A stretch of 29,771 nucleotides of DNA from Alphaproteobacteria bacterium (GTDB lineage: Bacteria > Pseudomonadota > Alphaproteobacteria > ATCC43930 > CGMCC-115725), in the NCBI GenBank assembly GCA_019237175.1, contig JAFAHP010000617.1, positions 1 through 29,771 of the forward strand, given 5' to 3'. Under the pieces are notes generated by a model. The model did not search any database, was not told the origin of the DNA, and saw nothing but the letters and a program-made list of their open reading frames with translations. The position numbers and the translations under genes were made by a program. Positions 1-7,061 of the stretch are shown one piece after another (position 1 is the stretch's first letter; each line of letters begins with the position of its first letter).

Positions 1-191
1 GAATTGTGGGGTGAAGGTGGATACGACATCTGTGCGGCATAAAGATCTATCACCCTCTCCGGATTGTTCCGGCGGGGACCATAGGTGTATCGCTGGCGCT
101 CGGTGCCACCACACCCGCCGGGGCGCCGCTTCCGAGCAGGAACTGACGCGGTCAGCGTCCGCGACCCTAACGCGTTGGCGAAGCCGGCGGT
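1..191. other. No gene recognised upstream of the RiPP locus
   Basis: I see no supportable coding sequence here. The one open frame that covers most of it has a low-complexity, arginine-rich translation without any family resemblance. It is best read as the intergenic region in front of the promoter at 192-220. Confidence 0.4.
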
Positions 192-220
192 TTGACGTTG
201 TCGCTGGTGGTTGCTATAGG
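192..220 (+). promoter_or_regulatory. Sigma-70-type promoter of the grr-like operon
   Basis: TTGACG at 192-197 and TATAGG at 215-220 are separated by 17 nt, matching the -35/-10 consensus at 5/6 and 4/6 positions. Transcription would start near 227, giving a leader of about 80 nt before the precursor gene. All four plus-strand genes that follow are closely spaced, so one promoter could serve them. Assignment is by consensus only. Confidence 0.55.
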
Positions 221-308
221 CCCGCATAGGTTGTCGCTCTGACGGTGTTGGTCCGGTCGACTGAGGGTGCATCCCTTCGTCGCCGCTTTTGTCGATGATG
301 AGGCTTTG

Positions 309-680
309 GTGATATCTCTGCGGCAGAAATATTTGAATATCCTATCGGGGCTGGCCCCGGCCGGAGTGGCGGGCGCCTCAATATTGTTAGGCGCGGCCGC
401 GCCTAGCCTGGCCATACCGGACCCGGCGGGGATTCAGCCGCAGGCACGGCAAGAGGCCCCGGTTTCGGAGCGCCTTGCGGCCATCCGTGAGGCCGCCTCG
501 GCCCTGGCGCGACAAAAAGCCGGCATTGAGGACGATGGGGTTGGAAAATTGCGACTTGCCTGGGGTAATTGGTGGCGCAACGGGGGTTGGGGTTGGCGGC
601 CATGGTGGGGGTGGGGCTGGCCCAATTGGAACAACTGGCATAACTGGCACAATTGGCCTAACTGGTGGCGCAACTGGTGA
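309..680 (+). CDS. grrA: GrrA-like Trp-rich RiPP precursor with W-x-N repeats
   Basis: This looks like the substrate peptide of the radical SAM enzyme encoded 32 nt downstream. The N-terminal half has a signal-peptide-like stretch (basic residues, then a hydrophobic run ending near APSLA), followed by a helical spacer. The last 39 residues hold 16 Trp and eight W-x-N triplets, five of them back to back (W-P-N, W-N-N, W-H-N, W-H-N, W-P-N), then W-R-N and a terminal Trp. GrrM-type enzymes are known to crosslink an aromatic residue to the residue two positions later in such triplets, giving three-residue cyclophanes; applying this here is inference. I chose GTG 309 because GAGG lies 5 nt upstream. 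The longer frame opens at GTG 267, where AGG abuts the start codon and cannot act as a spaced ribosome site. Product is 123 aa (137 from 267). Confidence 0.75.
   Translation: MISLRQKYLNILSGLAPAGVAGASILLGAAAPSLAIPDPAGIQPQARQEAPVSERLAAIREAASALARQKAGIEDDGVGKLRLAWGNWWRNGGWGWRPWWGWGWPNWNNWHNWHNWPNWWRNW
621..680 (+). repeat. Nine-nt tandem coding repeats of the RiPP core
   Basis: Near-identical 9-nt units of the form TGG-NNN-AAY encode the successive W-x-N triplets at the C-terminus of the precursor. Unit variation is mostly in the middle codon (Pro, Asn, His, His, Pro), so the Trp and Asn codons are the conserved part. This suggests growth by tandem duplication, with selection holding the crosslinkable positions. 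Confidence 0.7.
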
Positions 681-712
681 AGGGCTAGTTTTTCCAAAAT
701 CGGCGACGCATC

Positions 713-1927
713 GTGCCGACGATCCAGCTGCTGGTCGTCCAGCCCACCCCGTTTTGCAATATCGACTGCAAATATTGCTATCTGCCCAATCGAACTTCAA
801 AAGCGGTCATCGCCCGCAAAACATTGTACAATCTGTTTTCGCAAGTCTTCAGCTCGGGCTGGTTCGGCGACGGTCTATCCGTCGTGTGGCATGCCGGTGA
901 ACCGTTGGTGCTGCCGATTGCCTTTTATCGCGATGCTTTTGGGCTCGTCGAATCGTTGCGACCACCTCGACTTCAGGTTGTCCACTCGTTTCAGACAAAC
1001 GGCACGTTGATCGACGACGACTGGTGCGCATTTTTTGCCGAAGCACAGATCAATCTCGGGGTAAGCATCGACGGTCCCCGCCATTTTCACGATCGCAACA
1101 GGCTGACGCGGTCCGGCCGCGGAACCTTTGACCGAACAATCGCCGGGATCCGGCTGCTGCGCCGGCACAGCATCCCGTTTCATGTGATCTCGGTGCTGAG
1201 CGCCGCCAGCATCGCGTCGCCGCGCGAGATGTTCGATTTTTACGTCGCGGAGGGGATCGAGCGGGTCTGCTTTAACATCGAGGAATCCGAGGGTGATCAC
1301 ATTTCCGAAACCTTGCGCGCGAGTGGCATCGAGGCCGCCTATTACCGGTTTCTTGGCGAATTCTGGAAGTTGTCGGCCGCGGCGCCCGGAAAGATCAAGT
1401 TTCTGCGCGAAATCGAAACCGCGTTACAGCAAGTAATTCGGCCGAAGGAAGTACAATTCTACAACCAATTGGTACAACCTTTCGCTGTTACCAGCATCGA
1501 TTGGGCCGGCAATATCTCGACTTTTTCCCCGGAATTGCTTGGCTTGAAGAATCCAGCCTACAACAATTTCATACTAGGAAACGTCAATCGCGCAACCTTC
1601 GCGGATCTCCTCGACAGCCCGCTCTTGGTCCGATTGTCGGCCGACATTGACGCCGGCGTGGCGATGTGTCGCGACCAATGCGAATATTTTTCGGTGTGCG
1701 GCGGCGGCGAGCCGGTCAACAAGCTGGCCGAAAACGGCACCTTTGCCAGCACCGAAACCGCCTACTGCCGCCTGACCAAAATGCGGACGACGGACCTTAT
1801 TCTCAAGGCTCTCGACCAGATCTCACCCGATGGCTTCGACCGAGGCTCGATCACCAGCGAGGGAGAGCGTTTCGACGAAGCCGCAGTCAGTTGCGAAACG
1901 AGTCCGTCGATGCGGAGGACAGGATGA
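713..1927 (+). CDS. grrM: Radical SAM/SPASM peptide maturase, GrrM-like
   Basis: Predicted to install C-C crosslinks in the upstream Trp-rich precursor. The CxxxCxxC site for the S-adenosylmethionine-binding 4Fe-4S cluster is Cys15, Cys19, Cys22. A WHAGEP motif (59-64) and GVSIDGP motif (116-122) are typical of SPASM-type peptide maturases. The C-terminal SPASM region has Cys319, Cys323, Cys329 (followed by GGGEP) and Cys352, ligands for auxiliary clusters. Length, 404 aa, suits the anSME/GrrM type. The start is GTG 713 with only a weak ribosome site, so translation may be coupled to the precursor gene ending at 680. The gene overlaps the next by 4 nt (ATGA). Family membership as a radical SAM/SPASM peptide maturase is firm; the GrrM subfamily rests on the neighbouring substrate. 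Confidence 0.85.
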   Translation: MPTIQLLVVQPTPFCNIDCKYCYLPNRTSKAVIARKTLYNLFSQVFSSGWFGDGLSVVWHAGEPLVLPIAFYRDAFGLVESLRPPRLQVVHSFQTNGTLIDDDWCAFFAEAQINLGVSIDGPRHFHDRNRLTRSGRGTFDRTIAGIRLLRRHSIPFHVISVLSAASIASPREMFDFYVAEGIERVCFNIEESEGDHISETLRASGIEAAYYRFLGEFWKLSAAAPGKIKFLREIETALQQVIRPKEVQFYNQLVQPFAVTSIDWAGNISTFSPELLGLKNPAYNNFILGNVNRATFADLLDSPLLVRLSADIDAGVAMCRDQCEYFSVCGGGEPVNKLAENGTFASTETAYCRLTKMRTTDLILKALDQISPDGFDRGSITSEGERFDEAAVSCETSPSMRRTG

Positions 1928-2667
1928 TAAAGACACTGCGCTGGCTCGGGGTACTCGCGCTTGGCATGGCGATGCCCGGAGGCGTGGCCGGGCTTGCATT
2001 CGCTCAAGGCACACCGGCACCGCCAACCGTCAATCCGGGTCCCCCCACCGAAGGCTATATGGGGGTCAATCTCGGTCAGCCCGTGCCGACCTCGCCGACC
2101 GAGGCCCAACCCGGAACCGAACTCCCGGTTCTGTACGTTACCAGCGTTGAAATCTTGCGCACCCAGACCGCGCCGCAACTCGACATCGTGCGGGTCAGCG
2201 GCTTCACCGGGGCTCAGGGTTGGAGTTCTCCGGAATTGGTGCCGACTTACGTCGGCAAGCCGATCGACGGCATTCTCGACCTTCAATTCATCGCCACAAT
2301 GCCGCTGCAGACCGAGACGGCGACCGGTTTTGTTCAAATCAGCGCGGTCTTCCCGCTCGAAGAGGGCCAAGCGTTTCGAGGCGTCCGGGTGCGCGCCTCG
2401 GAGAACGCAATCGAAGTCGACCGAATTCCGGGCGTCCAGACGGTGCGCCTTATGGTGAATGATTGCCATGATTGCGTCGGCAAAAAATTCGCCGAACGTG
2501 GGCGGGCCGCACCCGGAGCGCCGGGTGTCCTACGTGAGGAGGATCTTCCCAAAATCCTGCGTTGGATCCCGCCCGATCGCGGGATACGCGGCATCACCCA
2601 TAATCCCAACCGGCTGAATTTGCTGCTCAGTGCCGACAATACGATCATCGCCGCCTATTGGGAGTAA
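1924..2667 (+). CDS. Exported protein of unknown function in the RiPP operon
   Basis: I do not recognise the family. The 247-aa product starts with a clear signal peptide (MIKTLRW, hydrophobic core, AFAQ), then a Pro/Thr-rich linker (about 29-65) and a folded region rich in beta-type sequence. A CHDC motif (Cys181, Cys184) could bind a metal or form a disulfide; it lacks the trailing His of a CxxCH haem site. The start ATG 1924 overlaps the maturase stop by 4 nt, indicating translational coupling. In cyanobacterial GRRM loci the third gene encodes a periplasmic substrate-binding-type protein; this one does not look like that family but could have an equivalent role as an exported partner of the mature peptide. 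That role is inference. Confidence 0.65.
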   Translation: MIKTLRWLGVLALGMAMPGGVAGLAFAQGTPAPPTVNPGPPTEGYMGVNLGQPVPTSPTEAQPGTELPVLYVTSVEILRTQTAPQLDIVRVSGFTGAQGWSSPELVPTYVGKPIDGILDLQFIATMPLQTETATGFVQISAVFPLEEGQAFRGVRVRASENAIEVDRIPGVQTVRLMVNDCHDCVGKKFAERGRAAPGAPGVLREEDLPKILRWIPPDRGIRGITHNPNRLNLLLSADNTIIAAYWE

Positions 2668-2685
2668 GCGGTTTGGGGCGGCGTC

Positions 2686-3363
2686 TTGACCTCGAATGAT
2701 AACCAGCAAGACGCGCGATGGGCGGCGCGCTGCTGGTCTTCTTATCGCCTGATCGGAGCGCTGATCACCGCGGTTTTGACCGCGGCCGACGCCGCTGGGG
2801 TTAGTGCCGGCTCGCTTATCGCCGGAACTGCCGCAACGCTCGACCACGTCGCATTTGGCGTCTATGGGGCGGAGTCGAATTATGGCGCCGACCCCCGAAT
2901 GTGGCGCGCCGAGCTCGCCGGGCCGCAGGGACCGATGCAGGTTTCGGCTGCGGCTGCGGCGGATGTGGGTGGCGGCAATCGATTCGATCTGTCCGGAAAT
3001 CGCACACTCGGCCGCGCCTATCTCGCTCATCTCTATCGCCGTTACGCCAATTGGCCGGACGCCGTGGCGGCCTATAACTGGGGACCTGGGAATATGGACG
3101 TGTGGATCGGCGCCGGGCGCCCGATCGACCGGTTTCCGATCGCGGTATCGCTCTATCGTATACGCGTCCTGTTCGGGTCGTTGACGTCCTTCGGCGACCC
3201 GCTGATGCCGCGCTTCGGTATCGTCCACCCGCCGGCGCGCCGCTCGCTGGCCGACCGCCACCACCCGAGCCGCGAAAGCATCGCGGTTGAACGCCTTTAC
3301 ACCGCGATTATGTCTGAGAGTGAGCGCGCCACCGCTGATCGGGACGCGAAGCAAACGCCTTGA
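2686..3363 (+). CDS. Exported lytic transglycosylase-like (SLT fold) protein
   Basis: The 225-aa product has an N-terminal hydrophobic export segment (about 22-49) and then the signature blocks of a soluble lytic transglycosylase domain: GAESNYGAD with the putative catalytic Glu63 followed by Ser64, GPMQVS (82-87) corresponding to the G-(L/P)-M-Q motif, and AYNWGPGN (129-136). Such enzymes cleave the MurNAc-GlcNAc bond of peptidoglycan in the periplasm. The TTG start at 2686 lies 18 nt after the preceding stop, with GGGGCGG upstream, so it is probably the last gene of the RiPP operon. The domain occupies about residues 53-150; the remaining C-terminus is not recognised. The link to the RiPP could be local wall opening for export or activity, which is speculative. 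Confidence 0.75.
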   Translation: MTSNDNQQDARWAARCWSSYRLIGALITAVLTAADAAGVSAGSLIAGTAATLDHVAFGVYGAESNYGADPRMWRAELAGPQGPMQVSAAAAADVGGGNRFDLSGNRTLGRAYLAHLYRRYANWPDAVAAYNWGPGNMDVWIGAGRPIDRFPIAVSLYRIRVLFGSLTSFGDPLMPRFGIVHPPARRSLADRHHPSRESIAVERLYTAIMSESERATADRDAKQTP

Positions 3364-4321
3364 CACCAGTTAGCTCGCAGAGCGGAGGCCGGCGTCACCG
3401 AAATCCCGGTCACCTCCCTCAGGTCGGATCCTTCCTCGGTGCTTGTGGCGGCCGTGTGATCTTCGACAGATTTCACACCTATGAGCACGCTTGGGACATC
3501 GGCATGCTGATCGGCTTCGACGCTGGCGAGCTCCACAGTGTGACGGGCGGACCCTGCCGCCGGCGCGATCGCCTCGCGACCCCGCAGCTCGCCGTCACCT
3601 GAGCCGGTAATTATCCAAGCCTTTCTTTCGCGCAGATCAGATGGTCAGAGCGCCGTGGCCCGCAAGAGATGGGTGCGTGTGCTGAATGCAGGATGCAGGC
3701 AACTCGCCCTTTATATCGACGCCTGCGGTGAACATCCCCGGACGCGTTAATTGCTGTCGGAGTTGCCAGACAGCCGATCGATGATCGAGCTGGTACAACC
3801 AATGGCGGTATGAGCACCAGCCGGGATTTGGATTGACGTGATCTAGACGGAATGTGGGACGCGGGTTTGCCGTTGGCGGATTACAGAACACATGTGTTTT
3901 GCGCCGCTCTCCGGCTCCGCGCCGAGATACTGGACCGCGTTGGTTACCTTGTCACTTCTGTGCGGCTGAGGATTCTCGATGGGCTCGCCGGCCCGATTCT
4001 GGACGTCGAGCCTGATCGCATCAATCCACAAGCGATCAGGCGGATGCAGTGGGGGGCATCCGGTGGCGAGTTCGGCGCATCGGCACCTGCGACTCCTGAT
4101 CCGGCATCACGGCCGACTCCCCTCGACACCGAATATTCCACGCGGCGGTCAGTCTTACAGGCAGCACCTGACCAGCTCCGCGATTAGCAACACCGGGCTG
4201 GAATTTCTTGGCATTGATATGGCTCAATGTATTGGAGGGATGCCGGTGGGGCCCGGACCGGATCAAACGGAAAGATCGACAGATCAGGGCCTGTTACGGT
4301 TCGAGCCTTCCAAAGACGCGG
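3364..4321. other. Gene-poor stretch, possible decayed DNA
   Basis: Nearly 1 kb without a convincing gene. Open frames on both strands are short (about 60-126 aa) and overlap one another; their translations show no domain I recognise. Stops are frequent in every frame and composition is less extreme than in neighbouring genes. This would fit remnants of mobile or accessory DNA, but I could not identify a transposase or integrase fragment. Confidence 0.4.
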
Positions 4322-4600
4322 TTAGGGGGCCTTCCAGCGGATATCCGACGGCACGGTGACAATCGGCGGCTCCTGCAGCCGGTGTCCATTGTCATCGGAG
4401 ATGAACCTCGATGGGCGCGGGCGATAACGCTGAAGCTTCGTAACCCGTAGGCCTGCCCTACCGTGAGCGAGGAAATCGCGCATCCAAGCCGCCAACTCTT
4501 CCTCCGATAATCCGTGCCGCTCTATCGCCTCCGCGGCCGTGAGCCGCCCGCTCTGAATCGCCTCAGTGATTTCCTCCTTACGCTTTGGTGTCCAGCGCAT
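4322..4600 (-). CDS. DUF1153/SciP-like small regulator
   Basis: The 92-aa product begins MRWTPKRKEEI and continues with a helix-turn-helix-like region containing AAEAIERHGLSEEELAAWM and GLRVTKLQRYRP (about 20-62). This is the DUF1153 pattern, whose studied member SciP binds CtrA and restrains CtrA-dependent cell-cycle transcription in Caulobacter. The C-terminal 30 residues are not conserved by eye. The ATG at 4600 has AAGGAG four nt upstream. The gene stands alone in an otherwise gene-free region with its own promoter (4623-4651). It differs from canonical SciP in several core residues, so it may be a paralogue with another partner rather than the cell-cycle regulator. Confidence 0.7.
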   Translation of the reverse strand: MRWTPKRKEEITEAIQSGRLTAAEAIERHGLSEEELAAWMRDFLAHGRAGLRVTKLQRYRPRPSRFISDDNGHRLQEPPIVTVPSDIRWKAP

Positions 4601-4622
4601 GGCACTCCTTGCCTCCCTCTAA

Positions 4623-4651
4623 AGGATATGATTTTGACGATTTGTTGACAA
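4623..4651 (-). promoter_or_regulatory. Promoter of the DUF1153 gene
   Basis: On the minus strand TTGTCA (4651-4646) and TATCCT (4628-4623) are 17 nt apart, matching sigma-70 elements at 5/6 and 4/6 positions. The start would be near 4616, leaving a short leader that contains the AAGGAG ribosome site. Confidence 0.5.
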
Positions 4652-5489
4652 CGATAAGCGTCGATGTAGCTGGAAGGTGCCCCACGCTTGATCACGTTTG
4701 CGTGAACATAGTCTGACGGAGGGATGTTAACTGGACATTGGCCTGCCCATCCTCCGGCGCGGCGCTGGCTGCGACAATCCGTGACATGCTTCCCGCTCGA
4801 ACAAAACTGCGCTTTGCTCGCGATTAGCGTCTTTGGCGCAGCCCGGGCATAAATCTGTCAACGCCTACGCGCTGACCAACCGGTTTGGCATTCGCGCGGC
4901 CCTGATCCGCGCGCATGGCAGCGGGGTTGGCGTGCGGCAGATCGCCGATTGTTGGGCTCCGTGCGAGCACCAAAGGGTGTAAGCACGCTCGCCGCGGCCA
5001 GCGTCCACGTCAGGATAGCCGCTGGCGCGGGGAAGCGCGCACGAGAAGGCGCTCATGATCGACCGCAGCAACCCGTTCATGGGCAGCGACGCTGGTCTGC
5101 GGGTATCGCGCTCAACAGTGAGAACGTCGCCCCCGTCGACCGCCACCGCCGATTTGTACGATGCTCTTTCCGAGTGCCGCCGCCGGTATGCCGAGCTGCA
5201 AGGCAACGCTGATCAAGCGGGAATGGCAGCGTGGGATAGGGAAGCAACCGACACGCTCTGGGCGAGGCCGGCCGGTTGGTCGCCGGCCGCATACCTGGTA
5301 TCGGCCGACCGTCATTGCGGACGCAAGGGCCGGCGAGTGATCAGTCTTTCGGATTTGAAATGGCCAAAAACTGCTCAAAGCCAGGCTCGCGCTGGCTCCG
5401 GGCGCCCGTTTTTCCAGGGGACTGTTACCTTCACGTGAACCTAGGTGTTCACTGCCCGGTAGTTGTGGAGGTTTAAATCTTTGCTGAAT
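4652..5489. other. Gene-poor stretch between DUF1153 gene and tRNA-Pro
   Basis: No supportable gene in about 840 bp. Frames on both strands are short, mutually overlapping and unrecognisable. The only clear local structure is a pair of nested palindromes near 5430-5452. The stretch abuts the 3' end of tRNA-Pro and may be relic accessory DNA. Confidence 0.4.
5430..5452. repeat. Nested palindromes, possible operator
   Basis: TTCACGTGAA (5430-5439) is a perfect 10-bp palindrome. It overlaps a second inverted repeat, GTGAAC (5435-5440), six spacer bases, GTTCAC (5447-5452). Such dyads often bind dimeric regulators, but no adjacent gene start explains it. It lies about 38 nt beyond the 3' end of tRNA-Pro and has no following T-run, so it is not a standard terminator. 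Confidence 0.3.
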
Positions 5490-5566
5490 TGGTCGGAGTG
5501 AGAGGATTTGAACCTCCGGCCCCTGCCTCCCGAAAGCAGTGCTCTACCAGGCTGAGCTACACTCCG
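5490..5566 (-). tRNA. tRNA-Pro (anticodon CGG)
   Basis: Read on the minus strand this folds as a complete tRNA. The acceptor stem CGGAGTG pairs with CACTCCG, followed by discriminator A and an encoded CCA (5490-5492). The D arm contains the TAGCTCAG...CTGGTAGAGC pattern. The anticodon stem CTGCT/GGCAG encloses TTCGGGA, giving anticodon CGG, which reads CCG proline codons. The T arm carries GGTTCAAATCC. Promoter elements lie just upstream (5581-5609). Confidence 0.95.
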
Positions 5567-5580
5567 CCGACCGGGTGCGG

Positions 5581-5609
5581 TCTATACTGCCAACCCTACG
5601 CGCGTGCAA
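5581..5609 (-). promoter_or_regulatory. Promoter of tRNA-Pro
   Basis: On the minus strand TTGCAC (5609-5604) and TATAGA (5586-5581) are exactly 17 nt apart and end 14 nt before the tRNA 5' end. Position and spacing make this a good sigma-70-type promoter for the tRNA gene. Confidence 0.6.
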
Positions 5610-5686
5610 GGTGGCGGCTGCCGATCGAGTTTTTCATATGGTGTGTACGCCGCTGCGCGGTAAGGAATCGCACTTGGGGGACGGCG

Positions 5687-6721
5687 TCAAAAACTGCGAT
5701 CACCGGCAAAAGCGGCGGCGGCGAAAAGTGCGCGCCGCTCGGGACCGTCGGGAAATGGGGCCAGCGCCCGCGTAGCGGCCGCGGCATAGCTGCGGGCGCG
5801 CGCCAGGGTTTCGGCGATCCCGCCGCGGCGCTCGACGAGATCGATTGCGCGCTCAAGATCGCCCGGGCGTTGATCCAGCTTTTCGAGCGTGCGCTGCCAA
5901 AAGCCGCGCTCGTCGTCGGCGCCGCGGGCGAAGGCGAGCAGCACAGGCAGGGTAATCTTACCGCCGCGGAAATCGTCCCCCACGCACTTCCCGAGCTCGG
6001 CCTCGCGCGCCGAGTAATCAAGCATGTCGTCGACCAGCTGAAACGCCGTCCCAAGATTGCGGCCGAACTGGTCGAGAGCTTCTTCTTCCTCCGCCGGGCG
6101 CGCGCCGAGCACCGCACCGATGCGGCTCGCAGCGGCAAACAATTCCGCGGTTTTTGACTGGATCACCGCAAGATATTCGGCTTCGGTCGTCTCCGTGTTG
6201 CCGGTCGTCGCCAATTGCATGACTTCGCCCTCCGCGATCACCGCGGACGCACGCGAAAGAATCTCGAGGATCCGCAACGAGCCATCTGCAACCATTAGCT
6301 CGAACGATCTGCTGAACAAGAAGTCACCGACCAACACCGCCGCCTTGTTTCCCCAAATCGCGCTGGCGGTGTCCCGCCCGCGGCGCAGATCACTGGCATC
6401 GACCACATCGTCATGCAGCAATGTCGCTGTGTGAATAAATTCGACCGCTGCCGCCAGCGCGATGTGCCGCTCGCCGCGATAGCCGCACAGCCGTGCGCAT
6501 CCCAGGGTCAGCATCGGCCGCAGCCGCTTCCCGCCGCCGGCGACGATGTGGCCTGCGAGCTGTGGGATCAACGCCACCGGGCTTTGCATGCGCCCGACGA
6601 TCAGTTGGTTAACACGCTCGAGGTCCTCCCTCAGCAGTCGCGTTAGGAGGTCGAGCGAGGGTTTTGGCGCCGCGCGCAATCGATCGCCATCCGTTACCTG
6701 CACGGTCTGCCTCTCCTGCAT
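5687..6721 (-). CDS. ispB: Polyprenyl diphosphate synthase (IspB type)
   Basis: Condenses isopentenyl diphosphate units onto an allylic diphosphate to make the long all-trans side chain of ubiquinone. Both aspartate-rich motifs are present: DDVVD (Asp104-Asp108) followed by the basic DLRRG segment, and DDMLD (Asp231-Asp235). GGGKRLRP (62-69) is the family's N-terminal signature. The 344-aa length is normal. I start at ATG 6721 rather than the upstream ATG at 6784, because the latter lies inside the predicted -10 box and its extra 21 residues are basic and unlike the family. The gene is divergent from the DUF2007 gene and followed at its 3' side by tRNA-Pro on the same strand. Chain length (octa versus deca) cannot be told from sequence by eye. 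Confidence 0.9.
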   Translation of the reverse strand: MQERQTVQVTDGDRLRAAPKPSLDLLTRLLREDLERVNQLIVGRMQSPVALIPQLAGHIVAGGGKRLRPMLTLGCARLCGYRGERHIALAAAVEFIHTATLLHDDVVDASDLRRGRDTASAIWGNKAAVLVGDFLFSRSFELMVADGSLRILEILSRASAVIAEGEVMQLATTGNTETTEAEYLAVIQSKTAELFAAASRIGAVLGARPAEEEEALDQFGRNLGTAFQLVDDMLDYSAREAELGKCVGDDFRGGKITLPVLLAFARGADDERGFWQRTLEKLDQRPGDLERAIDLVERRGGIAETLARARSYAAAATRALAPFPDGPERRALFAAAAFAGDRSF

Positions 6722-6779
6722 GTCGGCGTCACGATTCGGTCGGCGACCCCGATCAGCTTGACGCGCCGGAATACGCAAG

Positions 6780-6807
6780 AGCATAGAATGTCGATGAGAC
6801 CGGTCAA
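6780..6807 (-). promoter_or_regulatory. Promoter of the polyprenyl synthase gene
   Basis: On the minus strand TTGACC (6807-6802) and TATGCT (6785-6780) are separated by 16 nt. The box covers the alternative ATG at 6784, which argues for the downstream start at 6721 and a leader of roughly 50 nt. Confidence 0.45.
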
Positions 6808-6848
6808 GGCCTGCCCCGCCGCCCTTTTCCTACAGCCCGAATGATAGG

Positions 6849-7061
6849 ATGAAGGAATTGCTGCGAACCAACAATCCTGTGCGCCTTTCCTGGGTGCAGG
6901 CGCTGTTGAACGATTCCGGGATCGACAGTCTCGTATTGGACCACCACACGAGCCTTGTAGAGGGCAACATCGGAGCCATCCCGCGTCGCCTAATGGTGGC
7001 AGACGATGATTTTACCCGAGCGCGCGCCCTGCTTGCGACTGCCGGCGAGACTGGCCCGTGA
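6849..7061 (+). CDS. DUF2007-family small protein
   Basis: A 70-aa protein of the DUF2007 type (putative signal-transducing protein, PII-like ferredoxin-like fold by family annotation). Visible hallmarks are the N-terminal MKELLRTNNPVRLSWVQALL, the central GI-(D)-x-x-V-L-D strand and the C-terminal R-x-L-M-V-x-D-x-D-x-x-x-A segment. Its function is not established. It overlaps the next gene by 4 nt (GTGA) and this DUF2007-methyltransferase pair is common in Alphaproteobacteria, so the two are probably co-translated. Confidence 0.8.
   Translation: MKELLRTNNPVRLSWVQALLNDSGIDSLVLDHHTSLVEGNIGAIPRRLMVADDDFTRARALLATAGETGP

Noticed and set aside
11..229. 72-codon open frame at the left edge
   Set aside because: Arginine-rich translation, no ribosome site, and its end covers the promoter at 192-220.
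387..800. Long proline-rich minus-strand frames opposite the RiPP precursor
   Set aside because: They are antisense images of the Trp/Gly-rich codons (TGG, GGN) and have no independent support.
475..900. Gly-rich plus-strand frame (GGATGVGVGGHGGGG...) overlapping precursor and maturase
   Set aside because: Looks tempting as a glycine-rich repeat peptide, but it is the +1 frame of the W-x-N repeats, it runs into the maturase gene, and the Trp-rich frame carries the leader and correct motif spacing.
1762..2469. 235-codon minus-strand frame opposite the exported protein gene
   Set aside because: Shadow ORF in high-GC DNA; the plus-strand frame has a signal peptide and 4-nt overlap with the maturase.
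2530..3366. 278-codon minus-strand frame opposite the transglycosylase gene
   Set aside because: Arginine-rich, no recognisable motif; the plus strand has a complete SLT signature.
3364..5489. Possible CRISPR array or insertion sequence in the gene-poor region
   Set aside because: No regularly spaced repeats, no terminal inverted repeats and no transposase-like translation were found by eye.
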